Shown piece after piece: positions 26,036-35,160 of a stretch of 64,000 nt of DNA. Every line of letters starts with the position of its first letter. The first letter of the stretch is position 1. The stretch is from NCBI RefSeq assembly GCF_003363265.1, contig NZ_QRBF01000002.1, forward strand, positions 207,826 through 271,825, given 5' to 3'. Source of the DNA: Dyella psychrodurans (GTDB taxonomy: Bacteria; Pseudomonadota; Gammaproteobacteria; Xanthomonadales; Rhodanobacteraceae). The notes under the pieces are model-generated. The model made no database searches. It was given only the letters and a program-made list of their open reading frames with translations, and had not been told where the DNA came from. Made by a program: the position numbers and the translations under genes.

Positions 26036-26617
26036 TCAGGCGAGATTCTTCGCCGCGAAGTCCCAGTTCACCAGATTCCAGAACGACTCCACGTACTTCG
26101 GACGCGCGTTGCGGTAATCGATGTAATAGGCGTGTTCCCACACGTCGATGGTGAACAGCGGCTTGTCGCTGCCGGTGATCGGCGTGGCGGCGTTCGAGGT
26201 GTTGACGATGCCCAGCGAACCATCCGGACGCTGCACCAGCCAGGTCCAGCCCGAACCGAAGTTGCCGACCGCCGACTTGGTGAACTCTTCCTTGAACTTG
26301 TCGAAGGAACCGAAAGCCTTGGCGATGGCATCGGCCAGCTTGCCGCTGGGCGCATTGCCGTCCTTCGGCGAGCGCATCGAGTGCCAGTAGAAGGTGTGGT
26401 TCCAGATCTGCGCTGCGTTGTTGAACACGCCGCCGGAGGACTTCTTGATGATGTCTTCGAGCGCGGCGCTTTCGAACTCGGTGCCCTTGATCAGGTTGTT
26501 GAGGTTGGTCACGTAGGCCTGGTGGTGCTTGCCGTAGTGGAACTCCAGCGTTTCGGCCGAGATGTTCGGCTCGAGCGCGTTCTTTTCATAGGGCAGCGGG
26601 GGAAGTTCGATCGCCAT
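26036..26617 (-). CDS. sodB: Superoxide dismutase, iron type
   Basis: A 193-residue cytoplasmic SOD starting [17 protein letters not shown]. Metal ligands by family are His27 (HYGKHH), His74 (NHTFYW), and the Asp and His of [11 protein letters not shown]. Gln70 in [13 protein letters not shown] is the residue typical of Fe-SODs (Mn enzymes place it elsewhere). The gene is divergent from grxD across about 110 bp. It converts superoxide to O2 and H2O2. Confidence 0.96.
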   Translation of the reverse strand: MAIELPPLPYEKNALEPNISAETLEFHYGKHHQAYVTNLNNLIKGTEFESAALEDIIKKSSGGVFNNAAQIWNHTFYWHSMRSPKDGNAPSGKLADAIAKAFGSFDKFKEEFTKSAVGNFGSGWTWLVQRPDGSLGIVNTSNAATPITGSDKPLFTIDVWEHAYYIDYRNARPKYVESFWNLVNWDFAAKNLA

Positions 26618-26727
26618 AAGAAACTCCTGGGCGTTGGCTGAGGAAGACGGTTCTGGTGGCCCACAGGGCCGCCATGACGGCTGGTACACTACCTATCGGG
26701 CTGCATTGTAGTGATGAATCTGAAGTT

Positions 26728-27054
26728 ATGGACGTCAACGAACGAATCAAGGCGGTGCTCGCGGAGCATCCCATCGTGCTTTTCATGAAAGGCACGCCCG
26801 AGTTCCCGATGTGCGGATTCTCCAGCCGCGCGGCACAGGCGCTGAACGAATCGCACGCCCAATTCCATGCCGTGAATGTATTGGCCGACCCGGAAATACG
26901 CGCGGCCTTGCCGCATTACGCGAATTGGCCGACATTCCCGCAGCTTTTCATCCAGGGCGAGTTGATCGGCGGCTGCGACATCGTGGAAGACCTCAAGGCT
27001 TCGGGCGAACTTGCACGCATGGCGGCCGATGTGGCGGGAGCGAGTCACGCATGA
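26728..27054 (+). CDS. grxD: Monothiol glutaredoxin Grx4
   Basis: A 108-residue Fe-S cluster-carrying glutaredoxin with the CGFS active site at 29-32 (MKGTPEFPMCGFS) and the glutathione-binding stretch NWPTFPQLFIQGELIGGCDIVEDL. It moves [2Fe-2S] clusters, often with BolA. Its TGA overlaps the ATG of the SDR gene (ATGA). Confidence 0.96.
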   Translation: MDVNERIKAVLAEHPIVLFMKGTPEFPMCGFSSRAAQALNESHAQFHAVNVLADPEIRAALPHYANWPTFPQLFIQGELIGGCDIVEDLKASGELARMAADVAGASHA

Positions 27055-27818
27055 ATCTTCCGTCCTATCGCCTCCCGGCCACGTGGACGAGCTCCCCTCA
27101 CACGCTGGACGGGCGCGTGGTGCTGGTCACCGGTGCTTATGGCGGATTGGGCAGCGCGGTGGTGCGCGCCGCCGCGCGTGCGGGTGCTACCGTGGTGATC
27201 ACGGGCAAGCGCAAGCGCCAGCTCGAGCAACTTTATGATGCGATGATCGCCGAGGGGCTGCCCGAACCCGTCATTCACCCGCTCGATATGGAGTCGGCCA
27301 CGCCCCGCGATTACGAAGTGTTGGCCGACGGCTTGCAGCGTGACCTTGGACGGCTTGACGGCATCGTGCACACGGCAGCGAGCTTCGCTGGATTGACGCC
27401 GATCGCCATGCACAAGCCGGATGCGTGGCTGCGCGCATTGCATGTCAATGTCTCCGCACCGTTTGCACTGACGCAGGCCTGCCTGCCATTGCTGACCCGG
27501 GCATCCGACAGCTCGGTGGTGTTCGTGCTGGACAATCCCGAACTTGTGCAGCGCGCGCACTGGGGTGCGTACGGTGTATCCAAAGCGGCGCTTGAGCGCT
27601 TTGTGACCATCCTCCACGAAGAACACGATTCCGGAGCGCTGCGTGTGCACGCGCTGCTGCCTGCGCCCATGCGCACCACGTTGCGGCGCATGGCGTATTT
27701 CGGCGAAGACACGCTGCAGCTCCCGCTGCCCGAGGCCACGGCCGATGCGGCGGTCTATCTGCTGAGCGCCGAAGCGGCTGCGGCGCGCGGCACGGTGCTC
27801 GATCTGCGCGTGGCATGA
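27051..27818 (+). CDS. Short-chain dehydrogenase/reductase (YciK-like)
   Basis: A 255-residue classical SDR: cofactor motif TGAYGGLG at 27-34, VHTAASFAGL (NNAG-equivalent region) and the catalytic Tyr/Lys in WGAYGVSKAALERF. It resembles the YciK subgroup (LDGRVVLVTGAYGGLG; the DNPE stretch near the active site; APMRTTLRRMAYFGE), whose substrate is unknown. Translationally coupled to grxD. Confidence 0.88.
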   Translation: MNLPSYRLPATWTSSPHTLDGRVVLVTGAYGGLGSAVVRAAARAGATVVITGKRKRQLEQLYDAMIAEGLPEPVIHPLDMESATPRDYEVLADGLQRDLGRLDGIVHTAASFAGLTPIAMHKPDAWLRALHVNVSAPFALTQACLPLLTRASDSSVVFVLDNPELVQRAHWGAYGVSKAALERFVTILHEEHDSGALRVHALLPAPMRTTLRRMAYFGEDTLQLPLPEATADAAVYLLSAEAAAARGTVLDLRVA

Positions 27819-27861
27819 TCACCTCGGCGGCGACGGGCCGCGGGTTGCATAAGGGGGCAGG

Positions 27862-28473
27862 GTGGAAACGCAGATGACGACATTGTCGGCGGCGATCCTG
27901 CTGTTCCTGATCATGGATCCGCTCGGCAATATTCCGATCTTCCTCAGCTTGCTGAAGGACGTCGCACCCAAGCGTCGCCGTGCGGTGATGGTGCGCGAAT
28001 TGCTGATCGCGCTGGCGGTGTTGCTGGTGTTCCTGATGGGCGGGCAGTGGATTCTTCACCTGCTGCAGCTGAAGGAGGAGTCGATCAGCATCGCGGGCGG
28101 CATCGTGCTGTTTCTCATCGGCATTCGCATGGTGTTTCCGCCGGCTGATGGCGGCGGCATTTTCGGCGGGGCGGGCGAGGGCGAACCTTTCATTGTGCCG
28201 ATGGCGATTCCAGGCGTCGCCGGGCCGTCGGCCATGGCGGCCTTGCTGCTGTTGACCAATACCCAGCCAGGGCGCACAGCCGATTGGGCGATTGCGCTGT
28301 TGTGCGCGTGGCTTGCGACGGCGCTCATTCTGCTCAGTTCCACCTATCTGTTCCGCTGGTTGGGCGAGAGCGTGCTCACGGCACTGGAGCGCGTCATGGG
28401 CATGTTGCTTATCGCCTTGTCGGTGCAGATGTTTCTGGGCGGTGTCGCGGCCTACTTGCATTTGTCGGTTTGA
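27862..28473 (+). CDS. MarC-family integral membrane protein, GTG start
   Basis: A 203-residue inner-membrane protein with about six helices and the family pattern FLIMDPLGNIPIFLSLL at the N-terminus, SIAGGIVLFLIGIRMVFP in the middle and PMAIPGVAGPSAMAALLLL after it. AAGGGGG precedes the GTG; an in-frame ATG four codons later is an alternative. Members (MarC, YhgN, YchE) have no settled function, and the old link to multiple antibiotic resistance was not confirmed. It lies 43 bp after the SDR gene. Confidence 0.9.
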   Translation: METQMTTLSAAILLFLIMDPLGNIPIFLSLLKDVAPKRRRAVMVRELLIALAVLLVFLMGGQWILHLLQLKEESISIAGGIVLFLIGIRMVFPPADGGGIFGGAGEGEPFIVPMAIPGVAGPSAMAALLLLTNTQPGRTADWAIALLCAWLATALILLSSTYLFRWLGESVLTALERVMGMLLIALSVQMFLGGVAAYLHLSV

Positions 28474-28672
28474 GTCGCTCCCATGCCCACGGTAAGACGG
28501 AACGATCTCCAAGTGTCCCTAGGTGCGGGGCAAAGCCTTGCGCTAAACAAGCTCTTAAGAAATCATCCTTAGTTCATCGTGTATTCTTGCGAATGAGACG
28601 GGTTTGGCAACGTAAATTCGCGCAGTTGTCACACTTGATCGGCAAGATGGACGAAAACCAAGGGAGGCGGTC

Positions 28673-30385
28673 ATGCTTCACGTCGAACAGGCCCTTACCG
28701 AACGTCTGCCATGGCTTGCGCAGCATCCGATGATCCGCCGACCGGTGGCCGGAATGCTTGGTCGCCTGGCTGACGAATCGGGATTCAATCGCGTTCTGGA
28801 TCGCATCGGAAACGCAGAGGGCTTTGCCTTCGCCGAAAAGGCGCTCGATGTTCTTGGCTGCAGTTATCACGTGCTCCAGCGCGAGCGGGAAAACATTCCC
28901 GTCGAGGGCGGCGTACTCATCGTCGCCAATCATCCGTTGGGCATGCTCGATGCCATGGCATTGGTGGATCTGGTGGGGTCGGTCCGCCAGGACGCGCGCA
29001 TCATGGGCAACGACTTTTTGAAGGCGATTCCGCAGCTCGGCGAGCTGTTGCTGCCGGTGGACGTGTTCGGCAGTGGCGCGGCGTCGCGCTTGCGCAATGT
29101 GTATCGCGCGCTTGAGCGCGGCGAGGCATTGATCGTTTTCCCGGCGGGCGAGGTGTCGCGCATGGGGCCTGCGGGCGTGCGTGATGGCCGCTGGTCCGAT
29201 GGCTTCGCGCGACTGGCCATGCACAGCAAAGTGCCTGTACTGCCGATCCACGTGGCCGCGCGCAACTCCGCCATATTCTATGGCTTGTCGATGCTCGCCA
29301 AGCCGTTGAGTACCGCGATGCTGCCGCGCGAAGCGGTGGCTACCAACGTAAGCCGCATCGGTTTCAGCGTCGGTGCGCTGATCAGTCCGGAAGAACTGGA
29401 AAAGCGCAGCGGAGGTTCGAGCCAGCGCGCAGCGAATCTGATGCGCCGCCATGTGTATCGTCTCGCGCGACGTCGTGGATTGATCTTTGGCGGCCAGGTG
29501 CCGCTGGCCCATCCGGAGCCGGTCGATCGTGTCGCGATGGAACTGGGGCAGTGCGAAAAGCTGGCCGACCTGTCCGACGGCAAGCAGCTGCTGGTGCTGC
29601 GCGGATCGGTCGATGGCGCTGCGTTGCGCGAGATCGGCCGCTTGCGCGAACTCACCTTCCGCAAGGTCGGCGAAGGTACGAATACACGCCGCGATCTCGA
29701 TGCTTACGATGCCCACTACGAGCATCTGGTGCTATGGGACCCGAAAGCACTGCGCATCGTCGGTTCCTATCGTCTTGGATACGGCGGTCGCCTGATCAAC
29801 GAGCAAGGCATGGCCGGGCTCTACACCTCCAGCCTTTTCCAGTATTCGCCGGCGCTTGAATCGAGGCTCGCACAAGGCCTTGAGCTGGGGCGCAGCTTTG
29901 TCGCTCCGGCCTACTGGCGTTCACGCGCGCTCGATCAACTCTGGCAAGGCATCGGCCTGTATCTCCAGCGCCACAGGGATCTGCGCTACCTGTTCGGTCC
30001 GGTAAGCATGTCCGTCAACCTGCCGCGCCAGGCGCGCGAATGGATTGCAGCCGCGCACCAGCATTATTTCGGAGCACCTGGCCTGGCCGCTGCCCGACAG
30101 CCGTTCAAGGTCTCCCCGGACGTGCTCGAAGGAGTGCGCCGCGAGCTTGAAGGGCTGGACCCGGTAAGCGGTCTGGGACGCCTGCGAAATCATCTCGACG
30201 CCCTCGGCGTCAGCTTGCCTGTTCTGTATCGCCAGTACGTGGATCTGGTCGAGCCCGATGGCGTCCAGTTCCTTGATTTTGGTGAAGATCCCGGTTTTTC
30301 CGGCTGTGTCGACGGGCTGGTGATGCTCGACCTTTCGCGACTCAAGCCCGCCAAGCGCGCCCGTTACCTGGGCAAAGGCGCTTAA
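28673..30385 (+). CDS. olsF: Two-domain acyltransferase (PlsC-like plus OlsB/GNAT-like), ornithine-lipid synthase candidate
   Basis: A 570-residue protein. The N-terminal half is a lysophospholipid-acyltransferase-like domain: NHPLGMLD (His87-x5-Asp93, one residue longer than the standard HX4D) and FPAGE at 156-160. From about residue 290 the second half matches the OlsB/hemolysin-type GNAT family: LLVLRGSVDGAALREIGRLRELTFRKVGEG, YEHLVLWDPKALRIVGSYRLGYG, LELGRSFVAPAYWRSRALDQLWQGIG, LFGPVSMS. Size and domain order match OlsF, which performs both acylations of ornithine to make ornithine lipid. That function is inferred; a separate lysophospholipid acyltransferase role is possible. It stands alone, about 200 bp after marC. 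Confidence 0.8.
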   Translation: MLHVEQALTERLPWLAQHPMIRRPVAGMLGRLADESGFNRVLDRIGNAEGFAFAEKALDVLGCSYHVLQRERENIPVEGGVLIVANHPLGMLDAMALVDLVGSVRQDARIMGNDFLKAIPQLGELLLPVDVFGSGAASRLRNVYRALERGEALIVFPAGEVSRMGPAGVRDGRWSDGFARLAMHSKVPVLPIHVAARNSAIFYGLSMLAKPLSTAMLPREAVATNVSRIGFSVGALISPEELEKRSGGSSQRAANLMRRHVYRLARRRGLIFGGQVPLAHPEPVDRVAMELGQCEKLADLSDGKQLLVLRGSVDGAALREIGRLRELTFRKVGEGTNTRRDLDAYDAHYEHLVLWDPKALRIVGSYRLGYGGRLINEQGMAGLYTSSLFQYSPALESRLAQGLELGRSFVAPAYWRSRALDQLWQGIGLYLQRHRDLRYLFGPVSMSVNLPRQAREWIAAAHQHYFGAPGLAAARQPFKVSPDVLEGVRRELEGLDPVSGLGRLRNHLDALGVSLPVLYRQYVDLVEPDGVQFLDFGEDPGFSGCVDGLVMLDLSRLKPAKRARYLGKGA

Positions 30386-30411
30386 TCCCACGCGGTGTTT
30401 TCGATGGATCT

Positions 30412-30440
30412 CCCTGGCCTCTAAAGGCCGGGGGTTTCTT
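30412..30440 (+). terminator. Rho-independent-type terminator after the acyltransferase gene
   Basis: A stem of about 9 bp (CCCTGGCCT, loop CTAA, AGGCCGGGG, one G-U pair) followed by TTTCTT, starting 27 bp after the stop codon. Confidence 0.6.
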
Positions 30441-30845
30441 CACGATTGAGACATAATTGTAAAATTAATGTAAACGTCTTGTGTGATCTTGCTAAGGTAT
30501 CGCTAAGAGTACGTGACCTTTTCCCCTTACCCGACGTCCTGGAATGGCTCGGGTAACGCGTACGAATCAGGGTTCTCACACAGGCTTGTCATCCAGGGAT
30601 ATTGGCTTCGATTGACGTTTTCTTGCCTGCGTTTCTGCAAGAAATCCTAAAACCGAGGGTTCCACACGAAATGCCACGCGACTCATAGTCATGGGCCCGA
30701 GGTTTTTTGTGCCCATGAATGCCACGCGAGGCCTGGACGGACATGTCGCAGACGCTCTGCGAGCAGTCCGCAGATGCGGGAGCGGTCACGACAAGCGGTC
30801 AGAGAAACGATTTCAAAAATCAACAACCGAATTACGGGGCTCTCA
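30441..30845 (+). promoter_or_regulatory. 405-bp leader upstream of the TonB-dependent receptor
   Basis: No credible gene here. The first 100 bp are AT-rich (30445-30515) and probably contain the promoter, though no box pair is convincing. Further down are a 12-bp direct repeat (AATGCCACGCGA at 30670-30681 and 30718-30729) and, between the copies, a hairpin with 8-bp arms (TCATGGGC at 30689-30696, GCCCATGA at 30711-30718). These may be operator or RNA-leader elements. Confidence 0.4.
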
Positions 30846-33323
30846 ATGAAACGAACGCATCTTTCCGCAGCGATTGCCATGGCCTGTTGCATGTCCATGA
30901 GCGTTGCGATGGCACAGACCGCCAACAACGGTCCGGCGCAGCCAAGCCAGGACAGCACGGCCAGCCAGCAGCGCGTCAATGCATCCAGCACGTCGAACAC
31001 CACCACGTCCAACGCGACGGAGCGTGACGTCAAGCAGATGTCCGCGGTAACGGTGCAGGCTCAGTCGCTGTCGCTGGGTGGCGGATTGATGTCGGTGCAG
31101 ACGGCACCCAAGGCCGTGTCGACCATCACGCGCGAGGCCATCGAAAAGGCCAGCCCCGGCAGCAACTTTACTCAGATGATCGGCAGCATCCCGGGCGTGA
31201 ACGCGGCGACCGACGACATTACCGGCCTGGCGAACGGCCACTACAGCATGCGCGGCTACGATTCGTCCGACATCGGCATGACTGTGAATGGCGCGCCGAT
31301 CACGGATACGGGCAGCTACTCCGTGTACGCCACCGAGTACGGCGACTCCGAGAACATGGGCGACATCACGGTGCTGCAGGGCATTCCGGATATCGACATG
31401 CCCGACTCCGGCGCGAGCGGCGGCCATATCGGTTGGGCGACCATCGATCCTTCGCATCAGGGCGGCGTGGACTTCACGCAGACCTTCGGCAACAACGACT
31501 ATCGCCGTACCTTCGTGCGCCTGAACACCGGCGACCTCGGTCCGGTGCGTTCGTGGGTGTCGTTCTCCGACAACAGCGCCAACATGTGGCGCGGTGCGGG
31601 CGACCTGCGCGTGTCCAAGGTGGACGGCAAGTCGGTGTGGACCATCGACGACAACAACTCGGTCAGCGCCTCGCTGCAGTACAGCCGCCAGAGCAACCTG
31701 GAATATGACGCACTGTCCAAGACCCAGGAACAGCAATCTGGGTATTTCTACAACTACAACAGCACCTGGATTCCGCTGAGCAATCTCAGTGGCGCCGCGC
31801 TCAAGAGTGCCGCGACCTCCGACGAGAATTTCTACGCGCTGCACACCAATCCGTACTCCAGCTACATGTTCAGCATGGATGGCGAGTTCAAGGTCAGCGA
31901 CAGCATTCACCTTTCGGTGATTCCGTACTACTGGTACGGCGATGGCGGCGGCGGCGGCGGTGCGCTGGCGCAGGAAAGCAATTCGCCGATCAACAAGTAC
32001 CTGTACGCGAACATCGATCTGAACGGCAACGGTTCGGTCACCAACAGCACCAAGACCAACTTCTCCGGCGGCACGGTGTATTCGTATTCGTCGGCGCTGA
32101 CCTATCGTCCGGGCGTGCTCGCGAAGTTCAACCAGGACTTCGGCATGGACAACAGCCTCGAGTACGGCTTCTGGTACGAGCGTTCGCGCAAGAGTCAGGC
32201 TGAAGAGTATGGCCTGGTGGATCCGAACACCGGCACCCCGGGCGACATCTGGGGCAATACCTCGCTCCTGGTCTACCCGACCGGCGGCGCGGTGCAGAAG
32301 TTCTACGACGAATACACCACGACCGAGCTGAAGAAAGGCTTCGTCACGGACAACTGGACGCCGAACGACTACTGGACCTTCGTCGCCGGCGTGAGCTACC
32401 TGTACGCCACGCGCACGGGCTTCAGCTACGACTATCCGGGTTCGACCACCCAGACCTTCGCGAGCTTCAACAACAACTGGCATAAGTTCCTGCCGATGGC
32501 GGGCATCAAGTTCCAGTTGGACGAGCACAACCAGTTCTACATCGGCAGCGGCAAGACCTTCCGCGTGCCGTCGAACACCGCGGCCATCCTCGACGCATTG
32601 GCCGGCGTGAACAACTCCGCGCCGGAAATGTCGTGGAATACGGACCTGGGCTGGCGCTACTACGGCGATGCGATCTCGGCCAGCGCCGACGTCTACAACA
32701 GCAACTACTTCAACAAGCAGGAAGTGGGTTACAACCCGGTCAACAACGCCGAGATCTACACCACGATCCCGCACATGGACATGCGCGGCTTCAACGGTGA
32801 AATCAGCTGGAAGTTCGCCCAGTACTGGAACGTGTACACCTCCTACACCTACACCCAGGCGAATATCCGCGGCGATCTCGATGGCGGTCCGTACGACAGC
32901 AACAACGGCAAGGGTCCGGGCATCTATCCGACCAACGGCAAGACCATGCCGGACACCGCGCGCAACATCGGCAACATCAGCCTGGGCTATGACGACTCGC
33001 GCATTTGGGCCACCCTGAATGCGCGCGCCACCAGCTCGATCTACGGCGACTACATGAACACCGAGTCGGTGGCTGGCTTCACCACGTTCAACTTCAGCGC
33101 GGGCTATCGCTTCGACGATTGGAGCGGCTTCTTCACCAAGCCCTACCTGAAGCTGAATATCGCCAACCTGGCCGACCGTCGTGCGTTTAGCTACGTCAGT
33201 TCAGCACCGGTCCTGTCCAGTGCAGCGGTGGGCAAGGCGCTCAACCTGTACAACGGTACGGCGTACTACGGCCTGCTGCAGCCGCGTTCGTACATGATGA
33301 CCTTCGGCGTGTCGTTCCGCTAA
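30846..33323 (+). CDS. TonB-dependent outer-membrane receptor
   Basis: An 825-residue protein with a signal peptide (MKRTHLSAAIAMACCMSMSV, cleavage near AMA-QT) and a low-complexity N/T/S-rich spacer (25-60). The plug domain follows (about 75-210; AVSTITREAIEKASPGSNFTQMIGSIPGVNA, YSMRGYDSSDIGMTVNGAPITDTGSYSVY, SGGHIGWATIDPS). A 22-strand barrel closes with the typical terminal aromatic (YMMTFGVSFR). The ATG at 30846 starts directly at the signal peptide. No siderophore, vitamin B12 or polysaccharide-utilisation genes are nearby, so the ligand is unknown. It is monocistronic and ends before a strong terminator. Confidence 0.93.
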   Translation: MKRTHLSAAIAMACCMSMSVAMAQTANNGPAQPSQDSTASQQRVNASSTSNTTTSNATERDVKQMSAVTVQAQSLSLGGGLMSVQTAPKAVSTITREAIEKASPGSNFTQMIGSIPGVNAATDDITGLANGHYSMRGYDSSDIGMTVNGAPITDTGSYSVYATEYGDSENMGDITVLQGIPDIDMPDSGASGGHIGWATIDPSHQGGVDFTQTFGNNDYRRTFVRLNTGDLGPVRSWVSFSDNSANMWRGAGDLRVSKVDGKSVWTIDDNNSVSASLQYSRQSNLEYDALSKTQEQQSGYFYNYNSTWIPLSNLSGAALKSAATSDENFYALHTNPYSSYMFSMDGEFKVSDSIHLSVIPYYWYGDGGGGGGALAQESNSPINKYLYANIDLNGNGSVTNSTKTNFSGGTVYSYSSALTYRPGVLAKFNQDFGMDNSLEYGFWYERSRKSQAEEYGLVDPNTGTPGDIWGNTSLLVYPTGGAVQKFYDEYTTTELKKGFVTDNWTPNDYWTFVAGVSYLYATRTGFSYDYPGSTTQTFASFNNNWHKFLPMAGIKFQLDEHNQFYIGSGKTFRVPSNTAAILDALAGVNNSAPEMSWNTDLGWRYYGDAISASADVYNSNYFNKQEVGYNPVNNAEIYTTIPHMDMRGFNGEISWKFAQYWNVYTSYTYTQANIRGDLDGGPYDSNNGKGPGIYPTNGKTMPDTARNIGNISLGYDDSRIWATLNARATSSIYGDYMNTESVAGFTTFNFSAGYRFDDWSGFFTKPYLKLNIANLADRRAFSYVSSAPVLSSAAVGKALNLYNGTAYYGLLQPRSYMMTFGVSFR

Positions 33324-33390
33324 GCAGTTCGGTAACCCGCATTGTCCAGGCAGTGCGGAGCTGGCCGATACATTGCCTGAAGTAGTACAC

Positions 33391-33424
33391 AAACTCCTCG
33401 CGGCGTGCTGCGAGGAGTTTTTTT
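33391..33424 (+). terminator. Strong rho-independent terminator after the TonB receptor
   Basis: Eleven-bp perfect arms (AAACTCCTCGC / GCGAGGAGTTT) with an 8-base loop, followed by an uninterrupted T-run, 67 bp past the stop. Confidence 0.9.
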
Positions 33425-33550
33425 ATGGAGGAGCGCGGCGCGGCATGTCCTCATACATTGACCGCATGGCTCCCAAGCGGGATGCTAGGCGGCCGCACGT
33501 ACGCCGTTCCCGATAGCACGACACGGCGAAGTGGTTAGGAGAAGCACAGC

Positions 33551-34951
33551 ATGAACGACACGCAGATCGACAAGTCCGGCAAGCCCGCCACCGTCAACGC
33601 CCGTATTTCGCCTGCTGGCGGCCTGGATATTCTTTCGCGCAACGAAGTCTCGCGACTGCGCGATGCCAGCGGCTCGGGGATGCATGGGCTGCTGCGCCGC
33701 TGCGCGCTGGCCGTGCTCAATTCCGGCGACATCAGCGACGATCCGCGCGGCATGTTCGGGCAGTATCCGAATTTCGACATCCAGGTGCTGCAGCAGGATC
33801 GCGGCATCAAGATTGAATTGTCGAATGCGCCGGCGCGCGCCTTTGTCGATGGACAGATCATTCGCGGCATCAACGAGTTGCTGGTGGCGGTCGTGCGCGA
33901 CATCGTCTACGTGTCGACGCAGTTGGAGCAGGGCAATTTCAATCTGGACGATTCGGTGGGACTCACGCACGCGGTGTTCGAGATCCTGCGCAACGCGCGC
34001 ATCCTCAAACCACAGGTCGATCCGAATATCGCAGTCTGCTGGGGTGGTCACTCGATTTCGCGCGACGAGTACGAGTACACCAAACTGGTGGGTTATCAGC
34101 TGGGTTTGCGCGGATTGGACATCTGCACCGGTTGCGGTCCCGGCGCCATGAAGGGGCCGATGAAGGGCGCGACCATCGCGCACGCCAAGCAGCGCCGCAA
34201 AAACAATCGCTACATCGGCATCACCGAGCCGGGCATCATCGCGGCCGAATCGCCCAATCCGATCGTGAACCAGCTGGTGATCATGCCGGATATCGAGAAG
34301 CGCCTCGAAGCCTTCGTGCGCATGGGGCACGGCATCATCGTCTTTCCAGGTGGCGTGGGCACGGCCGAAGAGATTCTCTATCTGCTCGGTATCTTGCTGC
34401 ATCCGGACAACGCGGGTATTCCGTTTCCGCTGATCTTCACGGGGCCGAAGCATTCCGCCGCGTACTTTGAACAGATCGACACCTTCCTGAAGCTCGCGCT
34501 TGGCGATGATGTCGCGAAACACTACAAGATCATCATCGACGATCCGACCGCCGTTGCACATTCGATGGTGCGCGGCATGGACAAGGTGCGCAACTACCGC
34601 CTCGATAACAAGGATGCCTTCTTCTTCAACTGGGCGCTGCATGTTCCGGTGGCGTTCCAGCAACCATTCATGCCCACACACGAAGGCATGCGTGCGCTGG
34701 CCATTCATCGTGATCGACCGCGCCACGAACTCGCCGCCGACCTTCGCCGTGCGTTTTCCGGCATCGTTGCCGGCAACGTGAAGGAAGAGGGCGTGCGCGC
34801 CATCGAAAAACACGGCCCGTTCGAAATCGACGGCGAAGCCGAGATCATGCGCGCGCTGGATCGCCTGCTGCAGGCCTTCGTGCAGCAGCAGCGCATGAAG
34901 CTGCCGGGCGGAACCGCCTACATACCGTGCTACCGGGTCCTGACCACCTGA
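33551..34951 (+). CDS. ppnN: Nucleotide 5'-monophosphate nucleosidase PpnN (YgdH/LOG family)
   Basis: A 466-residue enzyme that cleaves purine and pyrimidine nucleoside monophosphates to base and ribose 5-phosphate. An N-terminal domain of about 140 residues is followed by the LOG core: AVCWGGHSISRDEYEYTK, GLRGLDICTGCGPGAMKGPMKGA, and the signature PGGVGTAEEILYLLGILL. The C-terminal PpnN-specific part follows (FMPTHEGMRALAIHRD and the helical tail). Known PpnN is activated by (p)ppGpp; the length matches E. coli (454). Stands alone between the receptor terminator and tRNA-Asn. Confidence 0.94.
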   Translation: MNDTQIDKSGKPATVNARISPAGGLDILSRNEVSRLRDASGSGMHGLLRRCALAVLNSGDISDDPRGMFGQYPNFDIQVLQQDRGIKIELSNAPARAFVDGQIIRGINELLVAVVRDIVYVSTQLEQGNFNLDDSVGLTHAVFEILRNARILKPQVDPNIAVCWGGHSISRDEYEYTKLVGYQLGLRGLDICTGCGPGAMKGPMKGATIAHAKQRRKNNRYIGITEPGIIAAESPNPIVNQLVIMPDIEKRLEAFVRMGHGIIVFPGGVGTAEEILYLLGILLHPDNAGIPFPLIFTGPKHSAAYFEQIDTFLKLALGDDVAKHYKIIIDDPTAVAHSMVRGMDKVRNYRLDNKDAFFFNWALHVPVAFQQPFMPTHEGMRALAIHRDRPRHELAADLRRAFSGIVAGNVKEEGVRAIEKHGPFEIDGEAEIMRALDRLLQAFVQQQRMKLPGGTAYIPCYRVLTT

Positions 34952-34979
34952 GCGGCGCCAGGAAATCGCGGGCCGCGAC

Positions 34980-35011
34980 TTGACAGTCTCGGCCCGAATT
35001 CCCCAAACTAT
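34980..35011 (+). promoter_or_regulatory. Promoter of tRNA-Asn
   Basis: A perfect -35 box TTGACA at 34980-34985 is followed by a weak -10 region (CAAACTAT, around 35004-35011), ending about 10 bp before the tRNA 5' end. Confidence 0.5.
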
Positions 35012-35021
35012 GCAGCTCCCC

Positions 35022-35098
35022 GCCCGAATAGCTCAGCCGGTTAGAGCACTTGACTGTTAATCAGGGGGTCGTTGGTTCGAGTCCAACTTCGGGCGCCA
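35022..35098 (+). tRNA. tRNA-Asn (anticodon GUU)
   Basis: A 77-base cloverleaf: acceptor GCCCGAA pairs with TTCGGGC, the D-arm is in TAGCTCAGCCGGTTAGAGC, the anticodon loop is CTGTTAA with anticodon GTT, the T-arm is GTTGG-TTCGAGT-CCAAC, the discriminator is G, and CCA is encoded at 35096-35098. No other tRNA is adjacent. Confidence 0.97.
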
Positions 35099-35131
35099 TA
35101 TTCAGGCCTTGTGAACGATGTTCCTGGGTCG

Positions 35132-35160
35132 CAAAAAGCTCGCTTCGGCGGGCTTTTTTT
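35132..35160 (+). terminator. Terminator after tRNA-Asn
   Basis: The stem AAAAAGCTCGC / GCGGGCTTTTT (one G-U pair), with a UUCG loop, runs into a T-run, 34 bp after the CCA. Confidence 0.85.

Noticed and set aside
30843-32774. 643-codon open frame on the minus strand
   Set aside because: Antisense to the TonB-dependent receptor, with Arg/Val-rich composition and no domain.
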